Source: Mesostigma viride | Taxonomy: Eukaryota; Streptophyta; Mesostigmatophyceae; Mesostigmatales; Mesostigmataceae | Length of the DNA stretch: 64,000 nucleotides | Direction: 5' to 3' | NCBI GenBank assembly: GCA_009746045.1 | Contig: RPFO01000080.1 | Location: 1,634,363 to 1,698,362 of the forward strand | Shown: piece after piece, positions 53,226-64,000 of the stretch | Layout: the number at the start of each line of letters is the position of its first letter | Numbering within the stretch: position 1 is the stretch's first letter | Position numbers and translations under genes: made by a program | The notes under the pieces: model-generated | What the model saw: only the letters and a program-made list of their open reading frames with translations | What the model was told of the DNA's origin: nothing | Databases searched by the model: none

Positions 53226-53879
53226 ACCTGGTACCTACTACACTATCATGTCGCTATGTCGTTCTGAATTGCAGTACGCATGTCACTTAGAATTTCACTG
53301 AAGGAATTTCACTTATCATTTCGGTCAACCTAACCCCTAACACCCATTTACCCGGAAAAAAAAATAAAAATGAATGGCATTTGCAGCAAGGCTCATGCAA
53401 GACAAGTTTCTATTTCATAAACCATTTCATTATTACATGCAGGATTACATGTCATGCACAAAAATCCAACGCCTTCACAGAAAGAGCATATCAAGTCTTC
53501 TGACGACAATATCAAGTCAATATCAAAGTCGTGGCTTCTCTTCGTGGCTTGAAATACTGTTTCCATGCAGTGCTTAGGACAGCTCCGGGGATGTCGGCAC
53601 CGCACAGAAGCTCCATCCGGGAGCAAGTGCGCCGGGGGAAGATGTTGTACATCCAGAGCTCGATATGTGCGGGATGCCGTCGTGTTGGAAACCGAGGTGT
53701 CTGCACAGAATTCCGCGCGCAGGCAGCTTGTGCCTTTACGGGGGAAGACCTGCGACACAAAAACCGTGTCCGGACAAAGCAATACGGAGAAATGGCAACG
53801 GCAGATGGAGTCGGCAAAGGCCGCTTGTAAGGAAAGTGATTTTTAATGCACGAATAAATGTATAATGCATGCTACATCG
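53226..53879. other. Gene-free stretch
   Basis: Short frames occur on both strands at 53374-53865 but none shows a domain. Nothing further is supported. Confidence 0.45.
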
Positions 53880-54165
53880 CCATCGCTTGGGCGGTGAAAA
53901 GACAAGGACCAACCACATGCCCCCACCTACCCTTCGTGCATCCCGCCCTTGACGAGGCACAACCATGTGCCCCCACCTACCCTTTGTGCGTCCCTCCCTT
54001 GACAAGAAACAAGCACGTGCACCTATCTAACCTTTGTGCATCCCTTCCTTGGCAAGGAACAAGCACACCCACCCACCTACTCCACATGCATCCCTCCCTT
54101 GACAAGGAACAAGCACGATCACCCAGCTACCCACTAGCACGGCAGCAAGGCAGACCTTACAATGG
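53880..54165. repeat. ~57-bp imperfect tandem repeat
   Basis: About five units of CCCACCTACCC...GTGCATCCCTCCCTTGACAAGGAACAAGCAC lie here, diverged by substitutions. They are non-coding. Confidence 0.75.
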
Positions 54166-54399
54166 CAAGTGATGTTTATCGGTAGAAACTGTTAGACAAC
54201 TAGCAAACGAGCCAGCCGGTGAAGAGCAAGGCACGCATGCAAGGAATTTGTCGTTGCCTATGTCTACGCTTGTGTTTGTCACTGCAGTTGAAATCTGCAT
54301 TTGCATCAGCAGGCCCGATCGAACCCCATGTCGCCACCCGCATTTCCACTTATACTTCACGGCCCCATATTCTTCTCTTGTGCCTGCCTTTGCCCTAAC

Positions 54400-54765
54400 T
54401 GTTACCCTAGCATCTGCCCTTGCCCCTATCTTTGATCCCCAGTGTTTGCCGTTGCCCTCATCCTTCCCCTAGTGCCTGCCCTTGTCTTCATCTTTTCCCT
54501 TGTGCCTGCCCTTGCCCTTGTCCGTTCCCTCGTGCTTGACTTGTCCTAATCTCTTTCCCTTGCGCCTGCCCTTGCCCTTATCCGCTTCCCTTGTGCCTGC
54601 CCCTGCCCTTGTCATTTCCCTTGAGCCTGCCCTTTTGGCAAGCACAAGTGCCTTTGTCCTTTCCTTGGCCTTGTGCTTGCTCTTCCAGTTTCCCTTTCCT
54701 TTGCTCGTGTGGTTGCCTTTGCTCTTACCCGGGTGCTTGCCCTTGCCGTTTGCAAGCTGCATTAT
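54400..54765. repeat. Imperfect CTTGTGCCTGCCCTTG repeats
   Basis: A CT/TG-rich run repeats GTGCCTGCCCTTGCC with 12-27 bp spacing. Leucine/proline-rich and Lys-rich open frames on either strand are products of this composition. Confidence 0.65.
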
Positions 54766-55485
54766 TGTCTTAGCAAGCTAGCAAGTGCAAACTGGCACTG
54801 AGCCAGATGTGCAAGCAAAGCAGCCAGTGTAAATAAGGATGGACGGGAACAGTAGAAAGCTAGGGGTGGCAACGGTGCTAGAGCTCATGGCAACAAGGTG
54901 GTCCCATTCTTGCTGCATTGGGTGCGTTGCGTGGGTGGGATATTGCGATAGGGGGACATTCTTGCCTTGGTTGTGTTTTCACATGCACCCGGTGCTTGAA
55001 TTTATGCGTGCAAGGGTGGCTGGTATCCCAACCAACAGCCCAAGAGGATAAAGAGTGCTTAGAAAGCAAGAATGACTTTATGTTGGTAATAGCAGTGGTG
55101 GCGGCAGCAAAAACTGTTGTTGTAGATGCAAGCTACAACACTGCTGATGGTTTCTCACACTAATGTGGATCATGATAATGCATGCCACTTAACGGGACCA
55201 TATAAACCACAACAAGAATAAATCGTGAGAGCAAAAAAAAGAGGAGTACCAAATGGCCGGCTTACCTAGCTACAGCAAAAAAATTGCATGAAAAACAAGA
55301 TAACTCACCTTTGTCGCAGCAGTGACCATATCAGACAGCTCACAAAAACGTGTTGATCCTTGAAACTTCCTGCTTGAAGGCAGCCACCAACGGTCTGGAT
55401 TTTTCACCCCAGTCCTTCTCAACAGCCAAGGGAAAGGGAAAGAGAGAGGAGGGGTGCGGGAGGGACAAGAGAGCGGGGGGTGGGA

Positions 55486-55489
<4 letters not shown>
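54766..55489. other. Gene-free stretch
   Basis: No gene or repeat is recognised between the CTTG repeats and the GA microsatellite. Confidence 0.45.
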
Positions 55490-55565
<76 letters not shown>

Positions 55566-55880
55566 AGAGAGAGGAGAGAGAGGAGAGAGAGAGGGGAGAG
55601 AGGGGAGAGAGAGGGGGAGAGAGAGGGGGAGAGAGAGGGGGAGAGAGGGGGAGAGAGAGGGGGGAGAGAGAGGGGAGAGAGGGGGGGAGAGAGAGGGGGA
55701 GAGAGAGGGGGGAAAGCGAGGGGGGAGAGAGAGGGGGAGAGAGAGGGGGAAGAGAGAGGGGGAAAGAGGGGGGAGAGAGGGGGAGAGAGGGGGAGAGAGT
55801 GGGGGAAAGAGAGGGGGAGAGAGAGGGGGAGAGAGTGGGGGAGAGAGAGGGGGAAAGAGAGGGGGAGAGAGAGGGGGGAG

Positions 55881-55940
<60 letters not shown>

Positions 55941-55965
55941 GAGAAGTGCGGGGGGGGGGGGGAGA
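55489..55965. repeat. (GA)n / GAGAGGGG microsatellite
   Basis: About 470 bp of pure and interrupted GA repeat with G-runs. It is open in several frames on both strands (Arg-Glu or Ser-Leu-Pro polymers), which is a composition artefact. Confidence 0.95.
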
Positions 55966-56941
55966 GGGGGGATGGAAGATTCACTACGTTAGCAGGCGAC
56001 TAAACTGCTACAATGACACAAAACCACGGAGCTAGGCCCTTAACTCCATCAGATCAGAGTGAAAACCCATGTTGAAACTGGGACAAATGCCATTAGAATG
56101 TTACTATGACCGTGGCTAGTAAACGTGAATTGACACCCAGGTTGTGACTTTTGAGATTGGAGGCAACCTTGCCAAGTCTCCCAAATGCAGTCGGCTAGAC
56201 AAGCTTCACAAAAAACGCAGCAAACATGTTAACGTTGCTAATATTCCAACGACGCGCATCCGCAGCCCGGCTGCCAATGAAGTCTTCTTGGTCGCCAGCT
56301 GTGCACAGAGGAGTAACCGCTAGAGACGCCAATTTGCGAACAACTCATTACAATTACAAAGCGCAGGAAGCAGATGGCTATGCATCAACAATTACTTCCG
56401 CTCGCCCTCGTATTTTGCCAGGTCTATCTGCCCAAACTGGGTAAATGTTTTGCGATCGGTGAAATTGGCACTCTAGTGACTTACTTTCCCAGAAAGTGTC
56501 CATTCACACGACAACCGACTCACGCTCACACGTCGTGAGGAGTTGCCGATAGGATAAAGAAGCCGAACGATGAATGGCTGTACATAAATGCCACGCTAAC
56601 GGCGTCGTGAACTGACTTCTTGCAATCACGATTAAAGTGCCCGGCCCAACAACAAATTGGCGACACACGACCCCGCAACTGGAAAAGAATTCTGGCCACA
56701 TTGATATACATCGGTTTGATAAATTAAAACCTCGCATTCGGTTCTGGCTAGCCTCAAACGCATGCGCCTTGAAACCTTTATCCTCCTGGCGGCCACAGTT
56801 TCTCGGTTCTCTTGTTCCGTTGGTCGTGCCGCTAGCGTGCCACCCGCTCCAGTCCCTAAAATTCAAATTCGTGTTGTTCGAGAAAACGTTGTCGGGTCGG
56901 CGACGGCACGATGCCGGGCCGGGCTGCATGGGCCATGGAGG
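55966..56941. other. Gene-free stretch
   Basis: No gene is recognised. The minus frame that enters this area from 57406 is driven by the tandem repeat at 56943-57475. Confidence 0.45.
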
Positions 56942-56942
56942 G

Positions 56943-57475
56943 TGGTGATACACAACTACCGTACAGGTGATACACAACTGCCGCCAGTACAACAGCGGGT
57001 CGCTGCGTACCTGCCGTGGGAAGGAGGGGGGTGATACACAAATACCGTACAGGTGATACACAAATACCGTACAGGTGATACACAACTGCCGCCAGTACAA
57101 CAGCGGGTCGCTGCGTACCTGCCGCGGGAAGGAGGGGGTGATACACAAATACCGTACAAGTGATACACAAATACCGTACAAGTGATACACAATTGCAGCC
57201 AGGACAACAGCGGGTCGCTGCGTACCTGCCGCGGGAAGGAGGGGGTGATACACAAATACCGTACAAGTGATACACAAATACCGTACAAGTGATACACAAT
57301 TGCAGCCAGGACAACAGCGGGTCGCTGCGTACCTGCCGTGGGAAGGAGGGGGTGATACACAAATACCGTACAAGTGATACACAAATACCGTACAAGTGAT
57401 ACACAAATACCGTACAAGTGATACACAATTGCAGCCAGGACAACAGCGGGTCGCTGCGTACCTGCCGTCGCCCGG
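56943..57475. repeat. ~105-130-bp tandem repeat (5 units) with 22-bp subunits
   Basis: Each unit contains CAACAGCGGGTCGCTGCGTA, CTGCCG, GGAAGGAGGGG and then one to three copies of a 22-bp subunit GTGATACACAAATACCGTAC (plus two bases). The number of subunits grows along the array. The long antisense frames across it (56504-57443) come from the repeat. Confidence 0.9.
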
Positions 57476-57479
57476 CCGA

Positions 57480-58043
57480 GGGCCTTAACCTGTTAACTCT
57501 TTATTCGGAGTGATAGTCAACGACCTATACTACCAATAGCTGCCGCATATCAAACATGGGCTTATCATCACGCCCGTCGAGGGCGATGACGGTGACGGTC
57601 GTCACCGTCATCGCCCTCGACGGGCCAACATCTAAACTCTTCTCTTAATCAACAATCTATATTACCAATAGCCGCCGCCTATCAAACAGATCCTATTCAT
57701 CACGCGCGTCAACGCCCCGTCATCGCCCCGTCATCGCCCCGTGATCGCCATGCCGAGCCAGCCGAGGGCCAACCTCTTAACTCTTTACATTTGTATTCGG
57801 AGTAGTAGTCAACGACCTATATTACCAATAGCCGCCGCATATCAAAAAGGTCGTATTCATGACGCCCGTCGAGGGCGATGACGGTGACGCCGTCACCGTC
57901 ATCGCCCACGGGCCAACATCTAAACTCTTCTCTTAAATAACAATCTATATTACCAATAGCCGCCGCCTGTCAAACAGATCCTATTCATCACGCGCGTCAA
58001 CGCCCCGTCATCGCCCCGTCATCGCTCCGTGATCGCCATGCCG
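57480..58043. repeat. ~300-bp duplication containing perfect palindromes
   Basis: Two copies (about 57480-57770 and 57770-58043) of a unit with TTAACTCTTTATTCGGAGT, ACCAATAGCCGCCGC and CATCGCCCCGT runs. Each holds a large hairpin. The first (57573-57624) has perfect 24-base arms and a 4-base loop. The second, near 57864-57915, has a small deletion in one arm. Confidence 0.85.
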
Positions 58044-58630
58044 CACTACATTTCGCCGCCTAGGACACCTTTTTTAGCGGGGAATGTGGGTCGGTCAAGT
58101 AGGGGAAAACGGTGGCAGGTCTCCGAGCGTCAGATACTTGGAAATTTCGTTACGTTCGTATCGAGAGTAGATTTCTGACAATTTTCCTCGTTCGGACAGA
58201 GCCACAGTGAATATCAGCATCCGTCCAGTACCAAAGCATGGACCTAGCAGAAATTCCGTCAGACATCTCGGAAGTAGCAATTTTTAGTATCGAGCGCACT
58301 TGCGCTAGTGTTCAGTACGAATTCGGCCTCCGTCAGGTCAGCAAGCGGCGTGGGAATATACTGAACTGAACAAAACGGTGGACTGTACTAAGAAATTCGT
58401 ACTCAAATTTCGTCATCGGAATCGGAGGGAAATCTTCGACCAAGGACTAGAGATTTCATCAAATTTTCAGAACTGGCCAATTGATGCCAAATGGCGCGAT
58501 TCTAGATAACAAGTGTTGCTTTACTGGTATCCGACGGTGCCGAACTTCGAAATTGAATTTGTAACCCCCGCCGTATTGACGGAACCACATTCTCGCATAA
58601 ATTGGGTTTCCGCGGTGGCGAAATGTAGTG
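58044..58630. mobile_element. CACTA-like MITE (587 bp)
   Basis: The 14-bp perfect terminal inverted repeats CACTACATTTCGCC / GGCGAAATGTAGTG begin with the CACTA signature of the EnSpm superfamily. A clean 3-bp duplication is not seen (CCG left, GAC right); TGCCG occurs close to both ends. The flanks belong to the duplicated unit described just upstream. The interior has no transposase. Confidence 0.6.
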
Positions 58631-59135
58631 GACTGCCGAGGGCCAACCTCTTAACTCTTTATTCGGAGTAATAGTTAACTGCCGGCATTGCCATACAAGA
58701 AGAAGCTCTCGATCCTAGGTATAGACTACCTCGGGTATCATCATCGTAATTGCTAGCATCGAGATCATTCATACCTACCGACGATGGCCAGCTGCAAAAG
58801 AAAAATGTCGACCAACAGACAGGACCTATCGCCGGGAACCCTCAAGGCAATAAGGGCGAGACAGGCTTTCACCGTTAAGTAAAGTTGTCCACATCGTGCT
58901 AAGGAATTTGTGCTAATCTATGAGTACCTATATGGACACTTTGTCGCATTTTTTACATGGCAAATAAGCGATGTATGTGTCATCTAGGCTGCCATTGGTG
59001 CATGCATGCATGGGCCAGCAATGATGGTCAGAGGTACATTGTGCCTATGAGATAACCATCGATTTGTTGATCAGCAAGTGATTCATTGCGTGAGACAACA
59101 ATATGTTTGGGGGCTAAGCTTCTTACATTGGTCAC
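58631..59135. other. Gene-free stretch
   Basis: It begins with another piece of the TTAACTCTTTATTCGGAGT unit. No gene is recognised. Confidence 0.45.
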
Positions 59136-59430
59136 ATTGAATTGAATTGAATTGTAACATAACTCCGTTGGGAGTATATGTAGCACATAGCCCTTGAGAG
59201 GGGGCATATGGCCTATCATACATCCTAAGCTACTTCCTGCAAGGGTGGGGATGTAAAGGACCCTTGCTCTAGGTGCACCACGGCACTTGCATCCCCATGA
59301 TCTTCAAGCTATGCCCAGCGAAGGGGGAGCCTGTCATGGGGGGGAAGATCAGCATAGCTATACAAAAGCTAGGGCATGGCGTCTCAGCAGAGAGTTACTC
59401 CCTGCATGGGCACAACATAACTAAATTTTT
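59136..59430 (-). mobile_element. 5'-truncated LINE (3' UTR only, reverse)
   Basis: A minus-oriented 3' UTR of the ORF1-only LINE family: (TTGAA)n tail at 59138-59154, stem-loop CTCC-GTTG-GGAG, then the same UTR text as 32050-32450 in reverse. TCACAT near both ends (59130s and 59440s) may be the target duplication. Confidence 0.8.
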
Positions 59431-61795
59431 TTTTTCATTGATCACATGGCCCGCCATAATTGTTTTCTTATGTGTTTAAGGTTAGGGCTCTATTCATGAC
59501 TGAACGTCATGAACGTGCTCTATTCATGACATTGATTAATTGATTTTAATTAGTCTCATGTCCATGTTGGGGGACCGGGATCTCTGAATTCCCCAAAGAA
59601 GATATAGTGGAAGTCCCCCAAGACGTCAATATCCGTCAAGACGTCAATAACTACATGTATGTCCACAGCTCAGCTATTAGTCTAAAATTGTCCCAATGTC
59701 CAGGAAAAGGCCTCAATTGAGGCCTTTTTTATATTGGGTGTTGCATGCAGCCATACAACTTTTTTCCAAATATGAGCATAGGCCATGCATTATTATGATT
59801 GTTTTGGGGTTGCCAGCACTTAACATCAGTCATATAGCCCCAATACCTATTTAATTATGATTTAACAAAACAGGGTGTCGCTGCGGTGGCACCATAAACA
59901 CAGCATGACCATAGATGCAAGCAGAAAAAAGGCGCTAGTACTCAGTTCCCTCTGCCTCTTAGGTGTCTTTTGGACCTTACGAGGTTTCCCCACAACACGG
60001 TAAGCATGGCATGACATGGCATGCTCCCCAAGGGACGCCTCATACACTATTGCACGGCCGGGGCTGTCGCGCAGCACTGCAGGCAGCAACAGCCTGCCAT
60101 GGGTACTGCACGTAACCATGAGGAATCCAAAGCCTCTATTACAAACACGCACAAGGATCATGCATTATAATGATAGGTGTGACCTTCCAAGCGCTTAGCT
60201 TCACTCACATAGCCCCAATATCTACGTTGTTACGGTATATTCTGACAGGGGTTTGCTGCCGCGGCAGCAGATGAACAGCACATGGCAAGATATACAAGCA
60301 TAACTGGACACCATTTGCACTGTCTTCTAGACCTCTAGCTTGATTTTAAGCTTTGCAAGGGTTGCCTGAGACATGGCCAGCATGGCAGGAACTGCCATGC
60401 TTCTTATGGAAAGCAAACACGTCTACACGGTGGGGGCCAGCCGCAGAGCACTGCACGAAGTACTGTAGCCTGCCTTACGTCACCTCGGCACTAGGCGCCG
60501 ATAGGCAGCTAAAAACTGGCGATATCACAAGCAAATCGATGCCATTCCCTTTCTACCCCCAGGACGCACTTACCTTTCACACCCCTCACACCCGGGATCA
60601 CTAAGCACGCATATGCGTTGGCGCTGAACGTGGCTGCATCAGAAAAGCTGTTCAAGCTCGGCGTTTTCATGTTGTCCGGAAGCGATGCAGCCCGCTAATC
60701 TGGCCGGACAGACGCTCCATGCGTCGTCCATTGACGTATGAAAGCGGCTGCAGCGGCCTCACCAGCGCTGTTCGCATAATTGCGCTCCCATATCTGGGGG
60801 CGCGCGCGCGTTTATTGTCCGCAAACCAGTTTTTCCTAGCTAAAAACACCCCTTCCTCTACCTATGGATTCACGACAAAAGGCTCGAATATAACCAGCGC
60901 CCCTTTAGTCACGGCTGCCCCAACATCCCCCCCCGCCGTTCCGCTAGTCTCCTTCCCAACATATCGAAGCATCGTCCTGCTGGCAGGCGCACTATCAACG
61001 CCATCTACGCCCCATCTGAACTTCACTAACCTGGCATTCAGCACTCAAATAACGACCCCACGAATTTATAAATCGACTTTTGACACATTTAGCGGTCGGG
61101 CTAGCTTCAAGGATAAATTATCTGCCCAACGCGCTCCATACTGCTCGAAATGATGCACGAACGTGGCCATACGGTCCATTTTACTCGAGGCCGCCATGGT
61201 CGTGCATTCGTGAAAATTCCTCGTCCCGTTGCACGAAAGTGGCCAAAATAGGTACTTTTCCACCTCACGTATTTTTCAGTAACCGTCGACCCCTGTCGAC
61301 CCCAACGGGTCAGGACGCTCAGCACATGTACCAGATTCGCGCCACTGGGGCCGGACGACCCATAGGACCGGTCCTTCCCGCCAAAATACCGTACTTTGTG
61401 AGATCTTGGTAAAAAAGGCCTCAATTGAGCCAAAAGGCCTCAATTGAGGCCTCTGGACAAATAGACAAAATATGGGCCTCGAGCTAATCTTGCACGCAAG
61501 CAATGCCTATCATCAAGGATGAATTAATGCCTATCAACAAGGAGACAATCATGCTTGTTAAATTTCCTAGGACCCACAACTGGGGGGTCGTAGTCTTTGA
61601 CAATGTCCGCCTGGGCAACGCTACTAATCCTACATATCCGAGGTCCCATGTATGAATAAGAGGGGTTGAGCGGATGACGCCAACAGTGTCTGTGCTCTGC
61701 ATGTCAGCTAAAATCATATCGCGGAGACAAACATATGGCGGTATGTCCAATGTTGGCCACTGCGTCGCCTAACAGGTTGTTACATGGTCGGCAAG
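59431..61795. other. Gene-free stretch
   Basis: No gene is recognised. Short frames exist (60353-60604, 60719-61153, 61080-61433) without domains. It holds a palindrome at 59705-59728 and related half-copies at 61411-61452. Confidence 0.4.
59705..59728. repeat. Perfect 24-bp palindrome (GGCCTCAATTGAGGCC core)
   Basis: The core is flanked by AAAA and TTTT, making an intrinsic-terminator-like hairpin. Two related partial copies lie at 61411-61452. The function is unknown. Confidence 0.8.
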
Positions 61796-61806
61796 GGCCT
61801 GACCAT

Positions 61807-63771
61807 TAATTAATTAATTAATTATCAACATCACTCCGTTGGGAGTAGATGTAGCACATAGCCCTGAGAAGGGGCATATGGCTTTTAATACATTCTAGGC
61901 TACTTCATGCAAGGGTGGGAATGTAAGCTACCCCTGCTCTAGGTGCACCAGGGCACCCGCACCCTCATGGTCTATCACGCTATGCCCGGGTAAGGGGGGA
62001 GCATGCCTGTGAGGGGGAAGATCATCATGGCTATACAAAAACTAGAGCGTGGCATCTCAGCAGAGAGCAGCTCTCTGCATGGGCACAGCATTACTAAATA
62101 AAAACTAGGCATCGTCTGGGGTGTGGCTCATCATAGGCACACAGGTACATGAGTAAAAAGGCTAGGCCTCAGCTGGTATAGTGCCTGTAGTAGGCGGGCA
62201 TGTACAAGGCCACTGTCTAACTATTCTACACTACTGCTGTATTCCCCTAGGCGGGGGCTGGGGTTGCTGGGGCCGCGGTGGTCGAGGGGGTCGCTTGCCA
62301 GGGCTTGTGGCCGACGTAGATGGCCGCCCCCTTCCAGTACACCGGCTGGCCCGCCTTGGTCTGCCGGAGCTGGAGGTAGGTCGGCCATAGCTCCCGTCGC
62401 CGTTGTTGCTGTGCCAGGGTCAAGTCGTCGTCAAGGGTGAAGAGAGTCTTCTCGAGCCGCTTGCGGCGTCTGAGAAAAGAAATCTTGTCCGCCGGGGTCT
62501 TAAAGGTGAGAAGGAGCGGGGCGGCCCGGCCTTACCCCGCGCGCGGGGAAGGCGGTGGGCGGCCAGCTCGATCTCACCAGTAAGGCCCATGCGATCAAGG
62601 ATTTCTCTCTCAAAAGCACGCGCAAGCTTCTCGGAATTCTCACCTTCCTCCATCTTGAGATTCTTGACAATGACGTTGAGGCTGCGCTTGGCGAGCTCGG
62701 CCTCCTCGCGGAGGTCAAGCGTCTGCCGCTGGAGCTGGGCTGCGACGGCGGAGGTGGTGGAGGTGGTATGTTGCTTAAGCATGTCCGCCCAGGTCGTGAT
62801 GGGAGGAGCATCGCCGGCCAGGCCAGCCGGGGCTGGCTTGGCGGCAATGTCCTTCACTGCCTGGGCGGTGAGGCCTGCTGTGTTCTGCAAGACCTCGATA
62901 GCGATGGCATTATCCTTGAGGCGCTGGTCGATGTCACGGAGCTGGGCGGTGATGGAGTCGGTGGAGGGGGGGGGTGGAGGCGAGGAGGGTGGCGGTGGTG
63001 GGGATGGTGGGAAGCTCAGCAGCCAGCGTGCCGCCAAGTGCCGCCACATCTGCGGCAAGAGGGGTCACGTGCTGCTCGAAAGCTTCCTTGAGGAGGGTGC
63101 GGATGGAGGCTTCGGAGGGGAAGGGGGCGGTTTGGGAGCCCAGATCTCGGATTCGGAGCGTCCAACAAGGGAGCAGAGGGCGAAGCGTTGGAGCTTGGGG
63201 CGACTCATGCGGTGGATGATTGGGAGAGCCTCGGCGGGGTCGACAAGCCGGCCATCACCAGGCCAGCGTCCACGGTTGTGGGACGTGAGGTGCACGCACA
63301 GGGCTAGAAGCGAGGCGTGCGAGCCGAAAAACAAGTCTTCCATGAACCAACCGGCGCTGCGTTGCCAGAAGCCGGGGCTGTTGATGTCAAAGGAGCGCTC
63401 TTCCCAGGGCGGCTCAGCAGAGCGACTGCGCTTAGGTTCAGGCGATGCTGATGGCGAGGCGAGCCCGGGAGGCTGGGCGAGCACCAGTGCGCTACTAGTG
63501 TCACCGTTGCCATCTGGGCCGGTTGGCGAAGCTGCAGCCGGGGCTGCAGACGTATTTTCATTGCTAAGCGCAGCCGCCAGGCTGCGTTGCGTCGAGAGGC
63601 GTTTGCTCATCGTATATTGCGTAATAGCGTCGGAAAATTATATCAGCATGTGCGTCTTAGAAAGACGAAGCGATTGTGATATTCACAGCTGAATTCGGCG
63701 CTCAAACGTGAAAGTTATGAGCTCCGACAGCCATGGCTACCTCGTGGCTCGTGGCTCGTGTCTACCTAATT
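61807..63771 (-). mobile_element. ORF1-only LINE (HAL1-like), copy 2
   Basis: It is the same family as 30508-32494 but inverted. The 5' end near 63771 has GACACGAGCCACGAGCC; then follow ORF1, the 3' UTR, the CTCC/GGAG stem-loop (about 61830-61841) and a (TTAA)n tail. GGCCTGACCAT at 61796-61806 and 63772-63782 is an 11-bp target duplication. As in copy 1, nothing resembling endonuclease or reverse transcriptase lies between ORF1 and the UTR. The tail is TTAA here and TTCAA in copy 1. Confidence 0.85.
62247..63610 (-). pseudogene. LINE ORF1p, copy 2, frameshifted
   Basis: It starts MSKRLSTQRSLAAALSNENT at 63610 and runs to about 63065. It continues from 63058 in another frame through a Pro-rich linker, coiled coil (STDSITAQLRDIDQRLKDNA) and RRM-like domain (SLNVIVKNLKMEEGENSEKL). 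A further shift near 62520 moves to the C-terminal domain, with a stop at 62247-62249. The middle of the N-terminal half (FGSHASLLALCVHLTSHNRG) has diverged strongly from copy 1. The role is L1-type RNA binding. Confidence 0.75.
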
Positions 63772-63859
63772 GGCCTGACCATGTAAGAAGATATCTCCCT
63801 GGCTGGCCAGTCCACAAGGAACCAGCAGGGACCTCATCTGAATCAACCTGATTTATTAA

Positions 63860-63985
63860 CTAACTACTTAATTCATTTATTAAACTCATGCCCCCATTAG
63901 GGAGTCAAGGAGCATTAGTTAACCCCGATTCATTCATTAATTAATTATTTAAACACGTGCTCCCGTTGGGGAGTCACGGAGCACC
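63860..63985 (-). repeat. Two stem-loop/(TTAA)-type termini in tandem
   Basis: Minus-oriented ends occur at 63860-63915 (diverged, CCCCCATTAGGGAG) and 63925-63985 (CTCCCGTTGGGGAG with ATTAATTAATTATTTAAA). They are the same 3'-end type as at 8.4, 21.8 and 22.0 kb. Confidence 0.5.
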
Positions 63986-64000
63986 GAAGTGCTTTTAATG

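Noticed and set aside
55340-56035. Long Ser/Leu/Pro and Arg/Glu open frames
   Set aside because: Artefact of the (GA)n microsatellite.
56504-57443. 300-codon and other antisense frames rich in VYHLYGICVS
   Set aside because: They follow the 105-130-bp tandem repeat and its 22-bp subunits; no conserved domain.
62403-63692. 429-codon plus-strand frame (and 31105-31919 minus frames)
   Set aside because: Antisense shadows of the LINE ORF1 copies, made open by GC-rich, proline-coding sequence.

Overview
The window reads as nuclear DNA of a eukaryote with a large, repeat-rich genome, most likely a green-lineage alga. Three things point there. The only convincing host gene (28658-29958) has one GT-AG intron, a transit-peptide-like N-terminus and a C-terminal thioredoxin-like [2Fe-2S] ferredoxin domain of the kind seen in plant and algal soluble DGAT3-type proteins. 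A short run of plant-type telomere repeat (CCCTAAA) lies near 35.34 kb. The mobile elements (algal-looking Ty1/copia, LINEs, a polinton-like virus) fit a protist. A prasinophyte-type green alga is a guess, not a demonstration. No bacterial operons, rRNA or CRISPR arrays were seen.

Layout. 1-9 kb: mostly gene-free, with small tandem and dispersed repeats. 9-14 kb: a decayed LINE reverse transcriptase, a LINE 3' fragment and four copies of a tRNA-derived SINE-like repeat. 17183-25838: a giant fold-back element with inverted arms of 2.4-3.1 kb, flanked by a 9-bp target duplication. The arms contain about 56 and 80 units of a 21-bp minisatellite, and a piggyBac-like element (TTAA target site) sits in the centre. 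28.6-30 kb: the ferredoxin-domain host gene. 30.5-32.5 kb and 61.8-63.8 kb: two LINE copies that carry ORF1 but no reverse transcriptase, each with target duplications. 32.6-36 kb: nested repeats, a truncated LINE tail and a 110-bp hairpin tandem repeat.

37-53 kb holds the structural-gene block of an endogenous polinton-like virus (PLV), all on the minus strand. In transcription order it comprises an unidentified capsid-like protein, a basic C2H2 zinc-finger protein, a penton/minor capsid protein, a small amphipathic protein, the double-jelly-roll major capsid protein (MCP), a fibre-like adhesin (Ig-like repeats plus a LamG-like lectin domain) and three small unknowns. The MCP gene is broken twice: by a 587-bp MITE with a 3-bp target duplication and by a complete 7.8-kb Ty1/copia-like element with a 5-bp target duplication. 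In both cases removing the element plus one target copy puts the flanking MCP frames back in register. No PLV polymerase, packaging ATPase, integrase or protease is visible, so this is a partial provirus and several of its genes carry single-base frameshifts.

53-64 kb is mainly tandem repeats, palindromes, a CACTA-like MITE, LINE tails and the second ORF1-only LINE.

The mobile elements share one recurring feature: at least nine LINE/SINE-like 3' ends carry a short stem-loop with a CAAC loop directly before a variable microsatellite tail. Frameshifts are common, often in homopolymers, even in the copia element whose LTRs are about 98% identical. Uncorrected long-read indels therefore cannot be told from true decay here.
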